Positions 26,350-34,305 of a stretch of 34,695 bases of DNA are shown here, piece by piece. Numbering within the stretch: the first letter of the stretch is position 1; each line of letters opens with the position of its first letter. A program made the position numbers and the translations under genes. This stretch comes from Cellulophaga sp. BC115SP (GTDB lineage: Bacteria; Bacteroidota; Bacteroidia; Cytophagales; Spirosomataceae). The stretch covers positions 1 to 34,695 of the forward strand of contig NZ_JAAALB010000056.1 of assembly GCF_009905545.1 (NCBI RefSeq), in the 5' to 3' direction. The notes under the pieces were generated by a model. It did not search any database. It saw nothing but the letters and a program-made list of their open reading frames with translations, and was not told where the DNA came from.

Positions 26350-27705
26350 ATGAAACATAGTAAGAACAATCACGATGATTCGCAATCAGTCAAACTTATA
26401 AGGAAATCCAATAACCTTGTTGAAGGAAAATATCGTTTTGATATTTGGGAAATGCGAGTGTTTACGAAAATGTTAACAATGATTTTTCCTGATGATGAGG
26501 ACTTCAAAGAATACCGAATTTACTTAAAAGATGTGATTGATGAGTTCAATCTTACTACCGACCGACAAGCATATAAGTTGCTAAAGGCTGGAGCTGTAAA
26601 ATTGATGAAAAAAGAAATCAAAGTTGTACGTGATACAGAGGAAGGAGAAAAAGAGTTTTTGACTTATATCGCTGTAGGTTTAGATAGTTTTACCAGCAAA
26701 AGTCAAGGAAGCTATATCGATATTTCATTTCACCCCAAAATGAAACCATTTTTATTACAGCTTCAAACTCAATTTTTGATGTATGATGTACGCAATGTTT
26801 TACAACTGCAAAGCTCGTTTTCAGTGCGTATATATGAATTATTAAAGCAATACGAACGCATTGGAAGAAGAACTTTCACCCTTACCGAACTGAAGGAAAC
26901 TTTAGCCGTTGCTGATAAATATCCACTGTATGCTAATTTTAAGCAAAGGGTAATTTTAAAAGCTCAGGAGGACTTAGAAAACTATACAGACATTCGGTTC
27001 ACCTTTGAAGAGGACAAAAGAGGAAAAGCTGTTCACTCTTTAATTTTCTATATATATTCAAATAAAACCGTAGTAGAAGAACGTAAACAACCAGAAGAAG
27101 AAGTAGAAATACCATCAACAGATATTGCGGAGAATCAAATTTACGATAAGCTCAAAGAATATGAGGGAGTAAACCTTAAAACTGTTAAGGAATGGATAGA
27201 GAAATATTCGTTAAATTATGTAGCTGAGCGTATTGATATGTTGAAAAGACAACAATCAAATGGAACGGTCATTAAAAATCCTATGGGATATCTGCAAAAA
27301 CTGATGCAACAAGAAGTATTGTTTTACCCTCAAGTGATAGAATCTAAAAAAGTAGTTATTGATGTCACAGAACAGAACTTGAGGTTGCAAAGTATCAAAT
27401 ACCATGAAAAGTCATTAGAAGATCTTCGTATTAACTATTACGAGCAGCAAAATGAAATCATCAAGGCGTATTTTGAAGAAAATCCCGTAGTAAAGGAAGA
27501 GTTATTGGAAAGCTTGAAGTTTGGTTATGATTATAATAGGCAGTTAAGTGTGTCTGAAAACTTGCAAAGAGATTCCTTCAAAGCCCTTTTAAACTCAAAA
27601 GTAAGAGAAAACTATCCACATCTGTTTAAGGAACTTGATGAAACTTTTAGGCGTCAGGAAATCACTATTAAACAAGCATTAAGATCATTGGGATGGTCTG
27701 GATAG
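26350..27705 (+). CDS. rep: Rep_3-family plasmid replication initiator
   Basis: 451 residues, longer than the usual 250-350 of this family. Residues about 10-240 contain the two winged-helix domains: an N-terminal KLIRKSNNLVEGKYRFDIWE, then MRVFTKMLTMI, YIDISFHPKMKPFLLQLQTQ, FSVRIYELLKQYERIGRRTF and LTELKETLAV. The C-terminal extension (about 260-451) is charged and helical (IYDKLKEYEGVNLKTVKEWI), as found in Bacteroidota plasmid Reps. Iterons directly upstream and parAB before them confirm the role: binding iterons, melting the origin and recruiting the replisome. Confidence 0.92.
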   Translation: MKHSKNNHDDSQSVKLIRKSNNLVEGKYRFDIWEMRVFTKMLTMIFPDDEDFKEYRIYLKDVIDEFNLTTDRQAYKLLKAGAVKLMKKEIKVVRDTEEGEKEFLTYIAVGLDSFTSKSQGSYIDISFHPKMKPFLLQLQTQFLMYDVRNVLQLQSSFSVRIYELLKQYERIGRRTFTLTELKETLAVADKYPLYANFKQRVILKAQEDLENYTDIRFTFEEDKRGKAVHSLIFYIYSNKTVVEERKQPEEEVEIPSTDIAENQIYDKLKEYEGVNLKTVKEWIEKYSLNYVAERIDMLKRQQSNGTVIKNPMGYLQKLMQQEVLFYPQVIESKKVVIDVTEQNLRLQSIKYHEKSLEDLRINYYEQQNEIIKAYFEENPVVKEELLESLKFGYDYNRQLSVSENLQRDSFKALLNSKVRENYPHLFKELDETFRRQEITIKQALRSLGWSG

Positions 27706-27905
27706 ATAATGTAAGCAAAGCAAATAAGTAATCTATAAAGACCTAGAAGAAAAATATTTAACACTAGCGTATTTTTCTTAAGGATGATTTACCTGCTCAG
27801 CTTTTAAATGTTGTTACCTACATAGCGAAGGGTGTGGTGTTGTAATGTTCTCACAAAATAGTACGGGTTAAGAGTTGTATTATGCCCTCTTGAATCTAAA
27901 AAACG

Positions 27906-27990
27906 CTGAATGTTAACGCCGTTAACGTTCAGTTATTTGCGTTAAGGGGACTGTTAACGCGTGTAAACGCTTAGTTAACAGCGTTTACAC
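27906..27990. repeat. Cluster of GTTAAC-centred palindromes
   Basis: CTGAATGTTAACG (27906-27918) and CGTTAACGTTCAG (27920-27932) form a 13-bp inverted repeat with one mismatch. GTGTAAACGCT (27961-27971) and AGCGTTTACAC (27980-27990) form a perfect 11-bp one around TAGTTAAC, and ACTGTTAACGCG lies between. A shorter version, TGTAAACGCTGTTAACGTTC, is at about 23631-23650 at the end of the left arm. This looks like a protein-binding site (resolvase, partition or copy control); which one is unknown. Confidence 0.6.
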
Positions 27991-28517
27991 TAATTCATTA
28001 AAATATCGAATAGGGGGTGGGGTCATTTGGATGGAAAACTCTTAGGAATATGCACAAAAGTGTCAGAACAATATGACAATCTGCTTCAAATACTGGTAGG
28101 CTAGTGATGTAATAATCTCGATTGTTGCTAACAATTAAACTAATATTTATTGCCAAGTATCAAGAAGAGGTGAATGTGCTCACTTTATCTCGAATATACC
28201 GTTAAGCCTTATGAAAAACATAGGTAAGGTTTAGTTAAACTTTGTGCAAACTATGTTCAATCTATCGCTAAGCTCTATGTAAAGTATAGGCAATGTTTTG
28301 CTAAACTTTATGCAAACTATGTTCAATCTACTATCAATCTGGCCTCATAGCTCAAGCTTGTGTTTGTACTCTAATCTAAACAAATATTTAGCATAACCTT
28401 TTTTGGAGCAAGATGGAGTTTTTGTATGTCAAAAACTATTTAGAACCAGTGTGCAAGCACAACTACTGAATTGTAAAGTATAAGGTTTCTTATGAGTAGT
28501 ACGATTTTAAAGTTAAA
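27960..28517 (-). repeat. Right arm of the long inverted repeat
   Basis: It is the inverted partner of 23098-23653, with the same order of blocks read on the opposite strand. The 66-bp subrepeat is visible as CAAACTATGTTCAATCTA near 28248 and 28314. The outer end (TCATGAGTAGTACGATTT in the left arm's complement; TTATGAGTAGTACGATTT here) lies just before the 63-bp tandem array. The gap 27706-27900 between rep and this area shows only a weak IS-end-like stretch (27848-27868, CTCACAAAATAGTACGGG). Confidence 0.85.
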
Positions 28518-28571
28518 AATTAGATACTCACCTGTTGCTGTAAGTTTCCCCAAGAATATTTTACATTGGGG

Positions 28572-29218
28572 CAGTATGAAAACAACTTTAATTTCAATGT
28601 TTTTATTATCGAGTATAATGTTTTCGTTTTGAAGCAGTATGAAAACATCTTTATTTTCAATGTTTTCATTATCGAGTATGATGTTTTCGTTTTGGAATAA
28701 TATGAAAACAACTTTGATTGTCAATGTTTTCATTATCAAATATTATGTTTTCACTTTGGAGTAGCATGAACACATTTTGATATCAATGTTTTCATCATCG
28801 AGTATAATGTTTTCGTTTTGAAGCAGTATGAAAACATCTTTATTTTCAATGTTTTCATTATCGAGTATGATGTTTTCGTTTTGGAATAATATGAAAACAA
28901 CTTTGATTGTCAATGTTTTCATTATCAAATATTATGTTTTCACTTTGGAGTAGCATGAACACATTTTGATATCAATGTTTTCATCATCGAGTGTGATGTT
29001 TTCGTTTTGGAGTAATATGAAAACAACTTTGATTTCAATGTTTTCATTATCGAGTATCGTGTTTTCACTTTGGATTAATATGAAAACATCTTTAATTTCA
29101 ATGTTTTCATTATCGAGTATGATGTTTTCGTTTTGGAGTAATATGAAAACATCATTAATTTCAATGTTTTCATTATCGAGTATGATGTTCTCGTTTTGGA
29201 GTTGAATGAAAACGATTT
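28572..29218. repeat. 63-bp tandem repeat array with a 189-bp higher-order duplication
   Basis: About ten units contain ATGAAAACA, TTTCAATGTTTTCATTATCG, AGTATGATGTTTTCGTTTTG and a short variable link. A block of three units is repeated almost identically at a 189-bp offset (28611 and 28800). On the minus strand the units read as a 21-residue repeat (ENIILDNENIEIKDVFILLQ plus N), and on the plus strand as MKTSLISMFSLSSMMFSFWS. Both strands stay open because 63 is divisible by three, so coding is not proven. Within the array an in-frame stop is duplicated on the minus strand. Short TGTTTTC/GAAAACA motifs recur about every 20 bases. Confidence 0.9.
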
Positions 29219-29354
29219 TATTTTTAATAGACTTTATGAAATGTTCATTATTTTCTTGTCTGAAAGTCACTCTAAGATTGTGTAATCCATGAGGCAATTT
29301 CTGATTTAGTGGGAAACAGTTCAGGAGGCACTTAGTCTTATTAGAAGTATTCAC
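28932..29354 (-). CDS. Possible repeat-containing small protein (doubtful)
   Basis: 140 codons. A non-repetitive N-terminus of about 45 residues (MNTSNKTKCLLNCFPLNQKL) runs into four copies of the 21-residue repeat and stops. It has no signal peptide, domain or neighbour that argues for expression, and the opposite strand is open too. It may be a fortuitous frame through a minisatellite. If real, the repeat of Asn/Glu/Ile-rich strands could form a small solenoid. Confidence 0.25.
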   Translation of the reverse strand: MNTSNKTKCLLNCFPLNQKLPHGLHNLRVTFRQENNEHFIKSIKNKIVFIQLQNENIILDNENIEINDVFILLQNENIILDNENIEIKDVFILIQSENTILDNENIEIKVVFILLQNENITLDDENIDIKMCSCYSKVKT

Positions 29355-29390
29355 GCTGATTTCTAATGGAATTGGCTATTCGGTGTAGAG

Positions 29391-29422
29391 ATACTAGTGA
29401 AGATCTAGGTCTTCACTAGTAT
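29391..29422 (+). terminator. 13-bp perfect hairpin
   Basis: ATACTAGTGAAGA (29391-29403) and TCTTCACTAGTAT (29410-29422) flank a 6-base loop, followed by TTGTTTGA. It lies between the tandem array and the defence remnants, downstream of the minus-strand nuclease operon, so it may terminate that operon. The rest of 29355-29558 holds only the remnant described next. Confidence 0.55.
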
Positions 29423-29558
29423 TTGTTTGATCAGTATATGAAATTGAAATATAAAAGGTTAACCCCTGAAGAATGACCACTATTACTATTCTTCAATACC
29501 TATTGTTTCCATGATTTCTTTGAAACTATTAAGTCCAGCTTCTAAACCAGTTTATTTA

Positions 29559-29666
29559 TTAAATGATTTTTTGTCTGAATAGTACCCTAAATTGGTTTTG
29601 AGAGTGTACTTCCAGTTGTAATATCGGTTTAACTTCATCAACCCAATCTTCTCTCATTTTATCCAT
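29559..29666 (-). pseudogene. Short open frame overlapping the DUF1016 gene end, possible type I RM remnant
   Basis: The ATG at 29666 lies eight bases inside the end of the nuclease gene and opens MDKMREDWVDEVKPILQLEV, stopping after 35 codons. Continued reading to about 29488 gives LEAGLNSFKEIMETIGIEE, which looks like the tail of a real protein. The opening MREDWV resembles starts of HsdS specificity subunits, which would fit an hsdR - DUF1016 - hsdS order, but the match is short. It may simply be a small unknown gene that has decayed. Confidence 0.3.
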
Positions 29667-30678
29667 TATTTGTATTAAAAATTACAGCCAATTGTTCTGC
29701 ACTTGGTAGGTTTTGGGCAATTTCCTTGGGTAGCTGCGAGTAAGTATAAGTTGCTACGCCCATCGGTTTGTTTACAATTTCTAGTGCGTATTCTACTGTA
29801 AGCTGGCTTTTACTTTTGCATAGTAGTATGCCAATGCTAGGGTTATCTTCAGGGTATTTGACGGTTTTGTCGAGTAGGTGCAAATACCAATTGAGTTGTT
29901 GGCTATATTCGGGTTTAAACTCGTTTACTTTCAGCTCTATGGCAATCATTGATTTTAATTTGCGGTGATAAAACAGTAAGTCTACAAAGTACTCTTTATC
30001 ATCGAGCTCCAAACGGAATTGCTGTCCCATAAAGGCAAAATCACTACCAAACTGCCCAAGCATTTTGGTAACATTTGCCACCAGAGCATTTTGGAGCTGT
30101 CTTTCGGTGTGGTGGTCGGACAGGTTTAAAAAAGATAAATCATATTCGTCTTTAAACTGAAGATGATAAGCAGCTACCTCCTGCGAGCTTAGAGTTTTAT
30201 CGAAATTGCTTTGAAACTGTTGGTAATTGGCATACAGGTCAAACCTAATTTTTTCCTCCAGAATGCTTCTACTCCAAGCTTCGCTTTGAGCCTTCTCTAA
30301 ATAAAAGGCTCGCTCGGTTTTGTCTTTTATCTTGCTGAAAATCATCACTGTATGCCCCCAGTGTAATTTGGCAACAAGCTGTTGCCAAATTGGATTTTCC
30401 GCAATCTCTTCATAAACAAAACGCATTAGTCGGAGGTTTCTTTCCGAAAAACCTTTTATACCATTAAACTCAGCTTGCAGGTCTTTGGAGAGTTGCTGGA
30501 TAACAGAAGTACCCCAACCTGTTTTTGTTTTTTCGGAGATAGTCTTGCCAATATCCAAATACGCCAAAATCATCTCAGAATTTACGGCACTATAGCTGTT
30601 GTATTGTGCTTGTAAGACTCTTTGCTTTAAAGAAATTAGCGTTTGTAAGTAATCCTTATTTTCTATTTCGTTCATCAT
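29659..30678 (-). CDS. DUF1016 / YhcG-type PD-(D/E)XK nuclease domain protein
   Basis: 339 residues, full length for the family. The N-terminal DUF1016_N part is helical (LAYLDIGKTISEKTKTGWGT, LSKDLQAEF, FSERNLRLMRFVYEE, QQLVAKLHWGHTVMIFSKIK). The C-terminal nuclease domain has the D-x(n)-E-x-K signature (EYFVDLLFYHRKLKSMIAIE followed by LK). These genes are often accessory to type I restriction-modification operons, and here the upstream gene on the same strand is a decayed hsdR. The gene itself has no stop or frameshift, so it may still be functional or have become stranded recently. Start at MMNEIE (30678 or 30675). Confidence 0.88.
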   Translation of the reverse strand: MMNEIENKDYLQTLISLKQRVLQAQYNSYSAVNSEMILAYLDIGKTISEKTKTGWGTSVIQQLSKDLQAEFNGIKGFSERNLRLMRFVYEEIAENPIWQQLVAKLHWGHTVMIFSKIKDKTERAFYLEKAQSEAWSRSILEEKIRFDLYANYQQFQSNFDKTLSSQEVAAYHLQFKDEYDLSFLNLSDHHTERQLQNALVANVTKMLGQFGSDFAFMGQQFRLELDDKEYFVDLLFYHRKLKSMIAIELKVNEFKPEYSQQLNWYLHLLDKTVKYPEDNPSIGILLCKSKSQLTVEYALEIVNKPMGVATYTYSQLPKEIAQNLPSAEQLAVIFNTNNG

Positions 30679-30684
30679 GTTGCC

Positions 30685-31869
30685 AGCACTTCGTTCAATT
30701 CATTAATAATATCATTCACTTCTGTACCAAAAAGTTGGTACATCTTGCCCCTTTGACCTTTCTAGTCAAATGGCGTATACTCAAGGTCGTAAATTTCGAT
30801 ATGGTAGGAATTGACTACATTATTTTTGAGTTCACGTAGTCAGTCCATTTGCTCAGGCGAAGAACGATTGTGATTACCTGTATGTTGTTTAAAAGTCCAT
30901 TTATTAAAATTGTCTTCAATGGTTTTATCAAATGCCCTTAATTCATCATCAATACTACACAAATAGCGAATTAACGAAATTAAAGCGGTTAATTCATCAA
31001 TTGGTTGTTTACTTTTTACCTTTTCAAGCTGACTATATGATTCCCACAAGTAATGTGACGCAAAGGTTAGTTTGTCTAATTTTAGTTTACCAAACATCTC
31101 TTTAATCATCTTGAAGGTAACATTCCTACGGTTGTAGGGCTCTTATAAAAAATATATAGAGCCTGACTTTGTTAGCTTCGAGATACTCGCTAAAACTCTA
31201 GATCAATACCCTAATCTACCGAAGTAGTATCCCAATTCACTCCTAGTCACGGTGTCTATATTGTGACTATCAATGATTTGGTCGTACTCTTGTCTAACTT
31301 TTTCGATATAGTCGTTAAGCCTACCATTGAAAGTTGAAGTTGCTGTTGTGCCTCTTGATGAGCTTGTTCTATCACATTGAATCAAGGCTTTCGATCAAAA
31401 GACATCTCGCCTTTATTTGAGCAGGACGAAGTTATGACTCATTCAATGAATACTTAAAATCCTTACACGTAAGCTTTTATCTTTTTATAACCATTCAGCC
31501 AATTTTTCAGGCTTGTAGAACCAAAAAATATTTCATCCCCTTGGCTTAGGGTCTCTTAAATCTCTGAAACGAGTAATAGTAGCAGTGCTTTCAAACACAA
31601 AAGATAAAGGGTTATTGTTGCTTAGCGTTGGCATATTCGACAGCTTAATTTCCTGCTGCAGTAAGCTCATGATCCTTGTCGCCTCAATAATTCCACAGGT
31701 TTTCTATTTACAAAGAGTACATAATCGGTAAAACCAGAGTCTGCTTGATACTCTCTTATGGCAACACCTCTTTTTTAGATTGTAAAAGCCGCCCAGCTTC
31801 TCTAAGCATGGTGTCTATTTTATCATGGACTATCTGTTCTGGATTCTGGTTTTTATCGGTACTCATCAT
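30685..31869 (-). pseudogene. hsdR: Decayed type I restriction endonuclease subunit R
   Basis: Three separated pieces in order. The N-terminal piece (31869 to about 31440) gives IVHDKIDTMLREAGRLLQSK, then AIREYQADSGFTDYVLFVNR, then ITRFRDLRDPKPRG and KPEKLAEWL, across several frames and stops. These match the HsdR nuclease-domain start. A middle piece (31385-31203) has YIEKVRQEYDQIIDSHNIDT. The C-terminal piece (31109-30685) has SIDDELRAFDKTIEDNFNKW, EQMD(stop)LRELKNN, SYHIEIYDLEYTPFD and GKMYQLFGTEVNDIINELNE, the usual end of HsdR. One stop replaces the Trp of a conserved M-x-W-L. The large central helicase part is deleted. It was once upstream of the DUF1016 gene in one operon. Confidence 0.8.
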
Positions 31870-31978
31870 TCAATCTTGGTATGGTAGTAAACTTTTTTCT
31901 GTGGGCTAAATTTAGCTTATTTTTTAGGTATAATGTATGAATAAAATAGCCTCGCTCAGGTAGCCAGGCGAGGTTTGA

Positions 31979-32140
31979 GTACACATGAGATTCAATCAAA
32001 CTTACCGTGGACATGAGTTAGATGCTTATGACTTTGATTCTTTGGAAGAAGTAGGCCAACAAACCGATCTATGAATGGAGGATTATAATTTCGTCCGTCC
32101 ATGTGTTACTTTGAAAGGAATGAGTGCCGTAGAGAAATAG
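31979..32140 (+). pseudogene. IS3-family transposase OrfB, C-terminal fragment
   Basis: Read in one frame the strand gives QTYRGHELDAYDFDSLEEVG, then a stop in place of the usual Trp, then MEDYNFVRP, TLKGMSAVEK and a terminal stop. This is the end of the DDE transposase of IS3 elements (E-x-L-x-x-x-x-F-x-S-L-x-E, then W-x-x-x-Y-N-x-x-R-P-H). Only about 50 codons survive. Immediately upstream (31951-31974) is a small CCTCGC/GCGAGG hairpin of uncertain meaning. Confidence 0.7.
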
Positions 32141-32143
32141 TGT

Positions 32144-32280
32144 TAGCTTCCCCCTAAATAATACAGATTAAAGTTAAAAATATCACAATTTTTAACTTTA
32201 ATCTGTATTATGAAAAGCAGCAAATTTAGGCCAATCTATATTGCTAAGATTCTTAAGGAATTTGAATATGGGAAGTCGAC
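32144..32280 (+). mobile_element. IS3 terminal sequence and truncated orfA start
   Basis: GTTAGCTTCCCCCTAAATAA at 32142-32161 is the IS end also seen at 85-111. The ATG at 32210 begins MKSSKFRPIYIAKILKEFEY, which is OrfA and is lost after about 20 residues. The IS left end follows directly after the OrfB stop in the same orientation, so the end of one copy adjoins the start of another, without a recognisable right inverted repeat in between. Confidence 0.7.
32160..32209. repeat. Perfect 21-bp inverted repeat in the IS leader
   Basis: AATACAGATTAAAGTTAAAA plus A (32160-32180) and its exact reverse complement (32189-32209) flank TATCACAA, right before the orfA ATG. The related copy at 44-100 has only an imperfect version, so this hairpin arose or was kept here. 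It may block translation of orfA from outside transcripts, as hairpins do in other IS elements. Confidence 0.7.
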
Positions 32281-32429
32281 AATACCGAGCAGGCTCAATA
32301 CGAAAAGAGGAAATACGCCAGCAATTGCATGAAATTGAAGTCTTTAAAATCAAAATTGATGAACTCATCACGGAAGGCTACGACCCTAAGTTGGATGATG
32401 GCGTAGGTAAAAACATTGCTCCACTATAA
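32281..32429 (+). pseudogene. C-terminal fragment of a DNA-methyltransferase-like (PglX-type?) gene
   Basis: The frame after the OrfA fragment reads EEIRQQLHEIEVFKIKIDEL, then ITEGYDPKLDDGVGKNIAPL and a stop. The pattern Y-x-P-x-x-x-D-G-V-x-x-N-I-x-P-L occurs near the C-terminus of large class I DNA methyltransferases such as BREX PglX. Here the gene body is gone, replaced by the IS fragment, and the frame opens at 32241 only through IS sequence. The family is recalled from motif memory and needs a search. Confidence 0.45.
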
Positions 32430-32439
32430 AAGAAAGGAT

Positions 32440-32476
32440 TACTAAGTTAGAAGTTTTCAAAACTTCTAACTTAGTA
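32440..32476 (+). terminator. Strong 18-bp hairpin terminator
   Basis: TACTAAGTTAGAAGTTTT (32440-32457) and its exact reverse complement (32459-32476) are separated by one base, shortly after the stop of the methyltransferase-like fragment. Its position suggests it once ended that gene's transcript and now shields the abiE operon from upstream transcription. Confidence 0.75.
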
Positions 32477-32531
32477 AAATCACAACTGGAGAAATATCAA
32501 TTGACAACAGCCGAAGTTTTTTGCGGTAATT

Positions 32532-32564
32532 ATTGTCACAAATTTAGATAAGATTTGTGACAAT
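32532..32564 (+). promoter_or_regulatory. Palindromic operator 1 upstream of abiEi
   Basis: ATTGTCACAAAT (32532-32543) and ATTTGTGACAAT (32553-32564) are exact reverse complements, with an outer GGTAAT/ATTACC pair as well. The core TTGTCACAAAT is shared with the second palindrome nearer the gene. AbiEi antitoxins are known to repress their operon by binding paired inverted repeats. Confidence 0.75.
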
Positions 32565-32602
32565 GATTACCATTTAAGTGTCCGCACCAAATGTTCTAAA
32601 TT

Positions 32603-32653
32603 AGTTTATTTTTTGTCACAAATATTTACTAAATTTGTGACAAAAAATAAACT
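32603..32653 (+). promoter_or_regulatory. Palindromic operator 2 upstream of abiEi
   Basis: AGTTTATTTTTTGTCACAAA plus T (32603-32623) is the exact reverse complement of 32633-32653, with a 9-base spacer, ending nine bases before the abiEi ATG. The TTGTCACAAAT core matches operator 1, about 70 bases upstream. Repression by AbiEi here would cover the promoter and the ribosome-binding region. Confidence 0.78.
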
Positions 32654-32662
32654 CTATTCTAA

Positions 32663-33271
32663 ATGGAAAGTGTTGAAAAACAGATAGAAAAATCAATAAA
32701 AAGTAAGCCTAGGGGAGTGCTAATATTACCTGATGACTATTTGAGTTATGGCTCCTCCGATGCCATACGTAAAGCCTTAGATCGTTTGGAAGATAAAAAA
32801 TACCTTGTGCGAGTATCACAAGGTATTTATGTTCGCCCCAAAATAAGTAAATTAATAGGCTCATTAATACCCACAGCAGAAGAAGTTGCCGAAGCTATAG
32901 CCAAGCGAGACCGAATAAGGACGATTCCAACGGGAAGTTATGCCCTAAATGCCCTAGGGCTAAGCACACAAGTCCCCATGAATATTGTATTGCTCACAGA
33001 CGGTTCGCCCCGAGAAATTAAAGTGGGAAGGCGGAAGATTAAGTTTAAAAAAACTACTCCTAAAAACCTATTAGCAAAAGGGAAAATAAGTAGGCTGGTT
33101 ATTCAAGCACTCAAAGAAATCGGTAATGGTAAGGTAAGTAAAGTAGAAGAGAAAAAGATTATAGACTTACTGCGAAAGGAAGATGAAAAAGACTTAAAGC
33201 ACGACATATCCTTGGCTCCAGTATGGATTCAAAAAATAATGAAACAAGCATTGAATGATGGCAAAAATTGA
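32663..33271 (+). CDS. abiEi: AbiEi-type antitoxin (DUF6088 family)
   Basis: 202 residues. The N-terminal winged helix (PRGVLILPDDYLSYGSSDAI, then RKALDRLEDKKYLVRVSQGI) is the DNA-binding domain of the family. The rest (TIPTGSYALNALGLSTQVPM, NIVLLTDGSPREIKVGRRKI) is the antitoxin domain. It is the antitoxin of a type IV toxin-antitoxin system, counteracting the nucleotidyltransferase downstream and repressing its own operon. Its end overlaps the toxin gene by 17 bases. Two palindromes upstream are the likely operators. Complete. Confidence 0.9.
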   Translation: MESVEKQIEKSIKSKPRGVLILPDDYLSYGSSDAIRKALDRLEDKKYLVRVSQGIYVRPKISKLIGSLIPTAEEVAEAIAKRDRIRTIPTGSYALNALGLSTQVPMNIVLLTDGSPREIKVGRRKIKFKKTTPKNLLAKGKISRLVIQALKEIGNGKVSKVEEKKIIDLLRKEDEKDLKHDISLAPVWIQKIMKQALNDGKN

Positions 33272-34292
33272 TTTTTACACCACAAAGAAAACAGAAAAGG
33301 TTGCTATTTTTGAGGCCATTGCTTCAACAATGGGAATGACACCATTTGCAGTAGAGAAGGATTGGTGGGTAAGTCGTACACTTGAAATCATATTTCAGAT
33401 GGATATTGCAAAACATCTAGTGTTCAAAGGCGGAACATCCCTTAGTAAAGCTTGGAAGCTTATCAACAGGTTTTCTGAAGACATTGATTTGGCAATAGAT
33501 AAAGAGTATTTCGGATTTACAGGAGAACTAGGAAAGAGTCAAAGGGATAAACTCAGAAAAAAAGCAGGAGCATATACCACAGGAACTTTCTTTGAAGAAT
33601 TAAAACAAGCATTTGACGACAAGGGATACAAAGCGTTGAATTTTGTTGTGATTGAAACAAAAGATAGCGATCAAGACCCTAGAGTATTGGAAATATACTA
33701 CTCAAATGTTGTAAACCAGCCTTCAGAATATATTTTACCAAGGGTTCAAATCGAAATCAGTTGTAGATCGCTAAGAGAACCCTTTAGTGTTCAAACTTTT
33801 GGTTCGTTGGTAGATGAATTTTACAAAGGGAGAGATTTTGCTGAACAACTATTTGAAGTGCCTACTGTGAATCCAGAAAGAACCTTTTTAGAGAAGCTAT
33901 TTTTATTACACGAAGAGTTTCATCGTACTGCCGAAAAAATACGAGTGGATAGGTTGAGCCGTCATTTGTATGATGTTTATCAGCTAACTAAGGCTGGCGT
34001 TGCTCAAAAAGCCATTCACGATAAAGCACTATATGAAACCATCGTAGCCCATCGCCATACATTTTCCAGAGTAGGTGGTGTAGATTACAATACCCACAAT
34101 CCTAAAAGCCTTAACCCTGTACCATTGCCACAGATAATAGGAGAATGGAGAGCAGATTATAAGAAAATGATGGAAGATATGATTTACGAAACCAACAAAC
34201 CCTCTTTTGAAGATTTAGTTGATAATTTGGAAGAATTAAAAGAACAGTTGCAAACATTAGATTGGCAATTTGAATTAAAATTCTCTAACTAA
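33255..34292 (+). CDS. abiEii: AbiEii/AbiGii-family nucleotidyltransferase toxin
   Basis: 345 residues. It carries the family motifs: FAVEKDWWVSRTLE near the start, FKGGTSLSKAW (motif I, G-G-T-S), RFSEDIDLAI (motif II, D-x-D), PRVQIEISCRSL, and a later helical part (TFLEKLFLLHEEFHR, RLSRHLYDVYQL). Such toxins add nucleotides to their target (tRNA for some relatives) and stop growth, giving phage defence by abortive infection. Start at ATG 33255 or the adjacent 33258. No defects seen. Confidence 0.92.
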   Translation: MMAKIDFYTTKKTEKVAIFEAIASTMGMTPFAVEKDWWVSRTLEIIFQMDIAKHLVFKGGTSLSKAWKLINRFSEDIDLAIDKEYFGFTGELGKSQRDKLRKKAGAYTTGTFFEELKQAFDDKGYKALNFVVIETKDSDQDPRVLEIYYSNVVNQPSEYILPRVQIEISCRSLREPFSVQTFGSLVDEFYKGRDFAEQLFEVPTVNPERTFLEKLFLLHEEFHRTAEKIRVDRLSRHLYDVYQLTKAGVAQKAIHDKALYETIVAHRHTFSRVGGVDYNTHNPKSLNPVPLPQIIGEWRADYKKMMEDMIYETNKPSFEDLVDNLEELKEQLQTLDWQFELKFSN

Positions 34293-34305
34293 TTCCTAGT
34301 TGATT

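Noticed and set aside
28549-28573. Further IS3 end (GTAAGTTTCCCCAAGAATAT)
   Set aside because: It resembles the IS ends at 85-111 and 32144, but no orfA remnant follows and the repeat array starts at once; too short to call.
28966-29205. Plus-strand 79-codon frame through the tandem repeats
   Set aside because: It is open only because the repeat unit is divisible by three; it consists of repeat sequence alone, with no leader and no neighbour support.
28572-29218. CRISPR array
   Set aside because: The period is 63 bp with the whole unit conserved and no unique spacers; no cas genes are seen.
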